A stretch of DNA of 64,000 nt from Copromyces sp. CBS 386.78 (taxonomy: Eukaryota; Ascomycota; Sordariomycetes; Sordariales; Sordariaceae): contig MU839218.1 of the NCBI GenBank assembly GCA_030685235.1, positions 52,526-116,525 of the forward strand. The letters are read 5' to 3'. This document shows positions 63,909 to 64,000 of the stretch, one piece after another; within the stretch, counting starts at the first letter, position 1; every line of letters starts with the position of its first letter. Position numbers and translations under genes: made by a program. The notes under the pieces were generated by a model. The model did no database searches. It worked only from the letters and a program-made list of their open reading frames with translations, and was not told the DNA's origin.

Positions 63909-64000
63909 ATTTTTATTTTTATTTTTATTTTTATTTTTATTTTTATTTTTATTTTTATTTTTATTTTTATTTTTATTTTTATTTTTATTTTTATTTTTAT
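63909..64000. repeat. (ATTTTT)n microsatellite at the window edge
   Basis: About 15 uninterrupted hexamer copies, running off the end of the window. It is not the fungal telomere repeat TTAGGG, nor can C-to-T/G-to-A change convert one into the other. Confidence 0.95.

Noticed and set aside
63909..64000. Telomere repeat at the window end
   Set aside because: The unit is ATTTTT, not TTAGGG or a RIP product of it; a plain microsatellite.

Overview
The window is nuclear DNA of a filamentous ascomycete, most likely a sordariomycete. Genes have short spliceosomal introns (54-138 bp) with GTRNGT donors and CTAAC/CTGAC-type branch sites. There is a HET-domain gene, SRPK-like kinases with HGDFRP loops and a fungal DUF7025-type AAA ATPase. 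Both ends are AT-rich blocks that look destroyed by repeat-induced point mutation (RIP): CpA/TpG are scarce while CpG survives, and recognisable transposon proteins are riddled with stops. Nothing here identifies the species.

Layout. 1-760 is RIP-degraded and holds a relic reading frame. 760-26,000 is an accessory region of small, mostly minus-strand, low-homology genes and gene fragments. It includes at least four related copies of a protein family I do not recognise (2.7-4.1, 17.9-18.3, 20.2-20.8 and 24.4-24.6 kb), a 102-aa protein sharing a WA-repeat with one of them, a partial tandem duplicate at 10 kb, a Helitron Rep fragment, and an SRPK-like kinase at 22.0-23.7 kb. 26.8-37.4 kb carries a HET-domain gene, a long disordered protein with a C-terminal coiled coil, a three-exon caspase-like peptidase and a tRNA-Asn. 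38.0-42.7 kb carries three miniature transposons, each with a target-site duplication, and a second SRPK-like kinase. 43.7-52.2 kb holds a divergent cytochrome P450/acyltransferase pair and a six-exon AAA ATPase. 52.9-64.0 kb is RIP-degraded heterochromatin: a Gypsy retroelement in two opposed pieces, one 1.34-kb terminal-inverted-repeat (TIR) element and two miniature elements (MITEs) of the same style, then low-complexity DNA to the window end.

How it fits together. No housekeeping protein gene is evident. Genes of signalling, cell death, heterokaryon incompatibility and specialised metabolism sit on a roughly 52-kb island between two RIP-degraded blocks, as in subtelomeric or fast-evolving accessory regions. 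The HET and caspase-like genes may be a cell-death neighbourhood, and the P450 with the acyltransferase may be a minimal metabolic pair; both are inferences from proximity. The most novel-looking items are the small multicopy gene family and the transposon family whose tips carry two copies of one motif 22 bp apart, each insertion flanked by a perfect 8-bp duplication.
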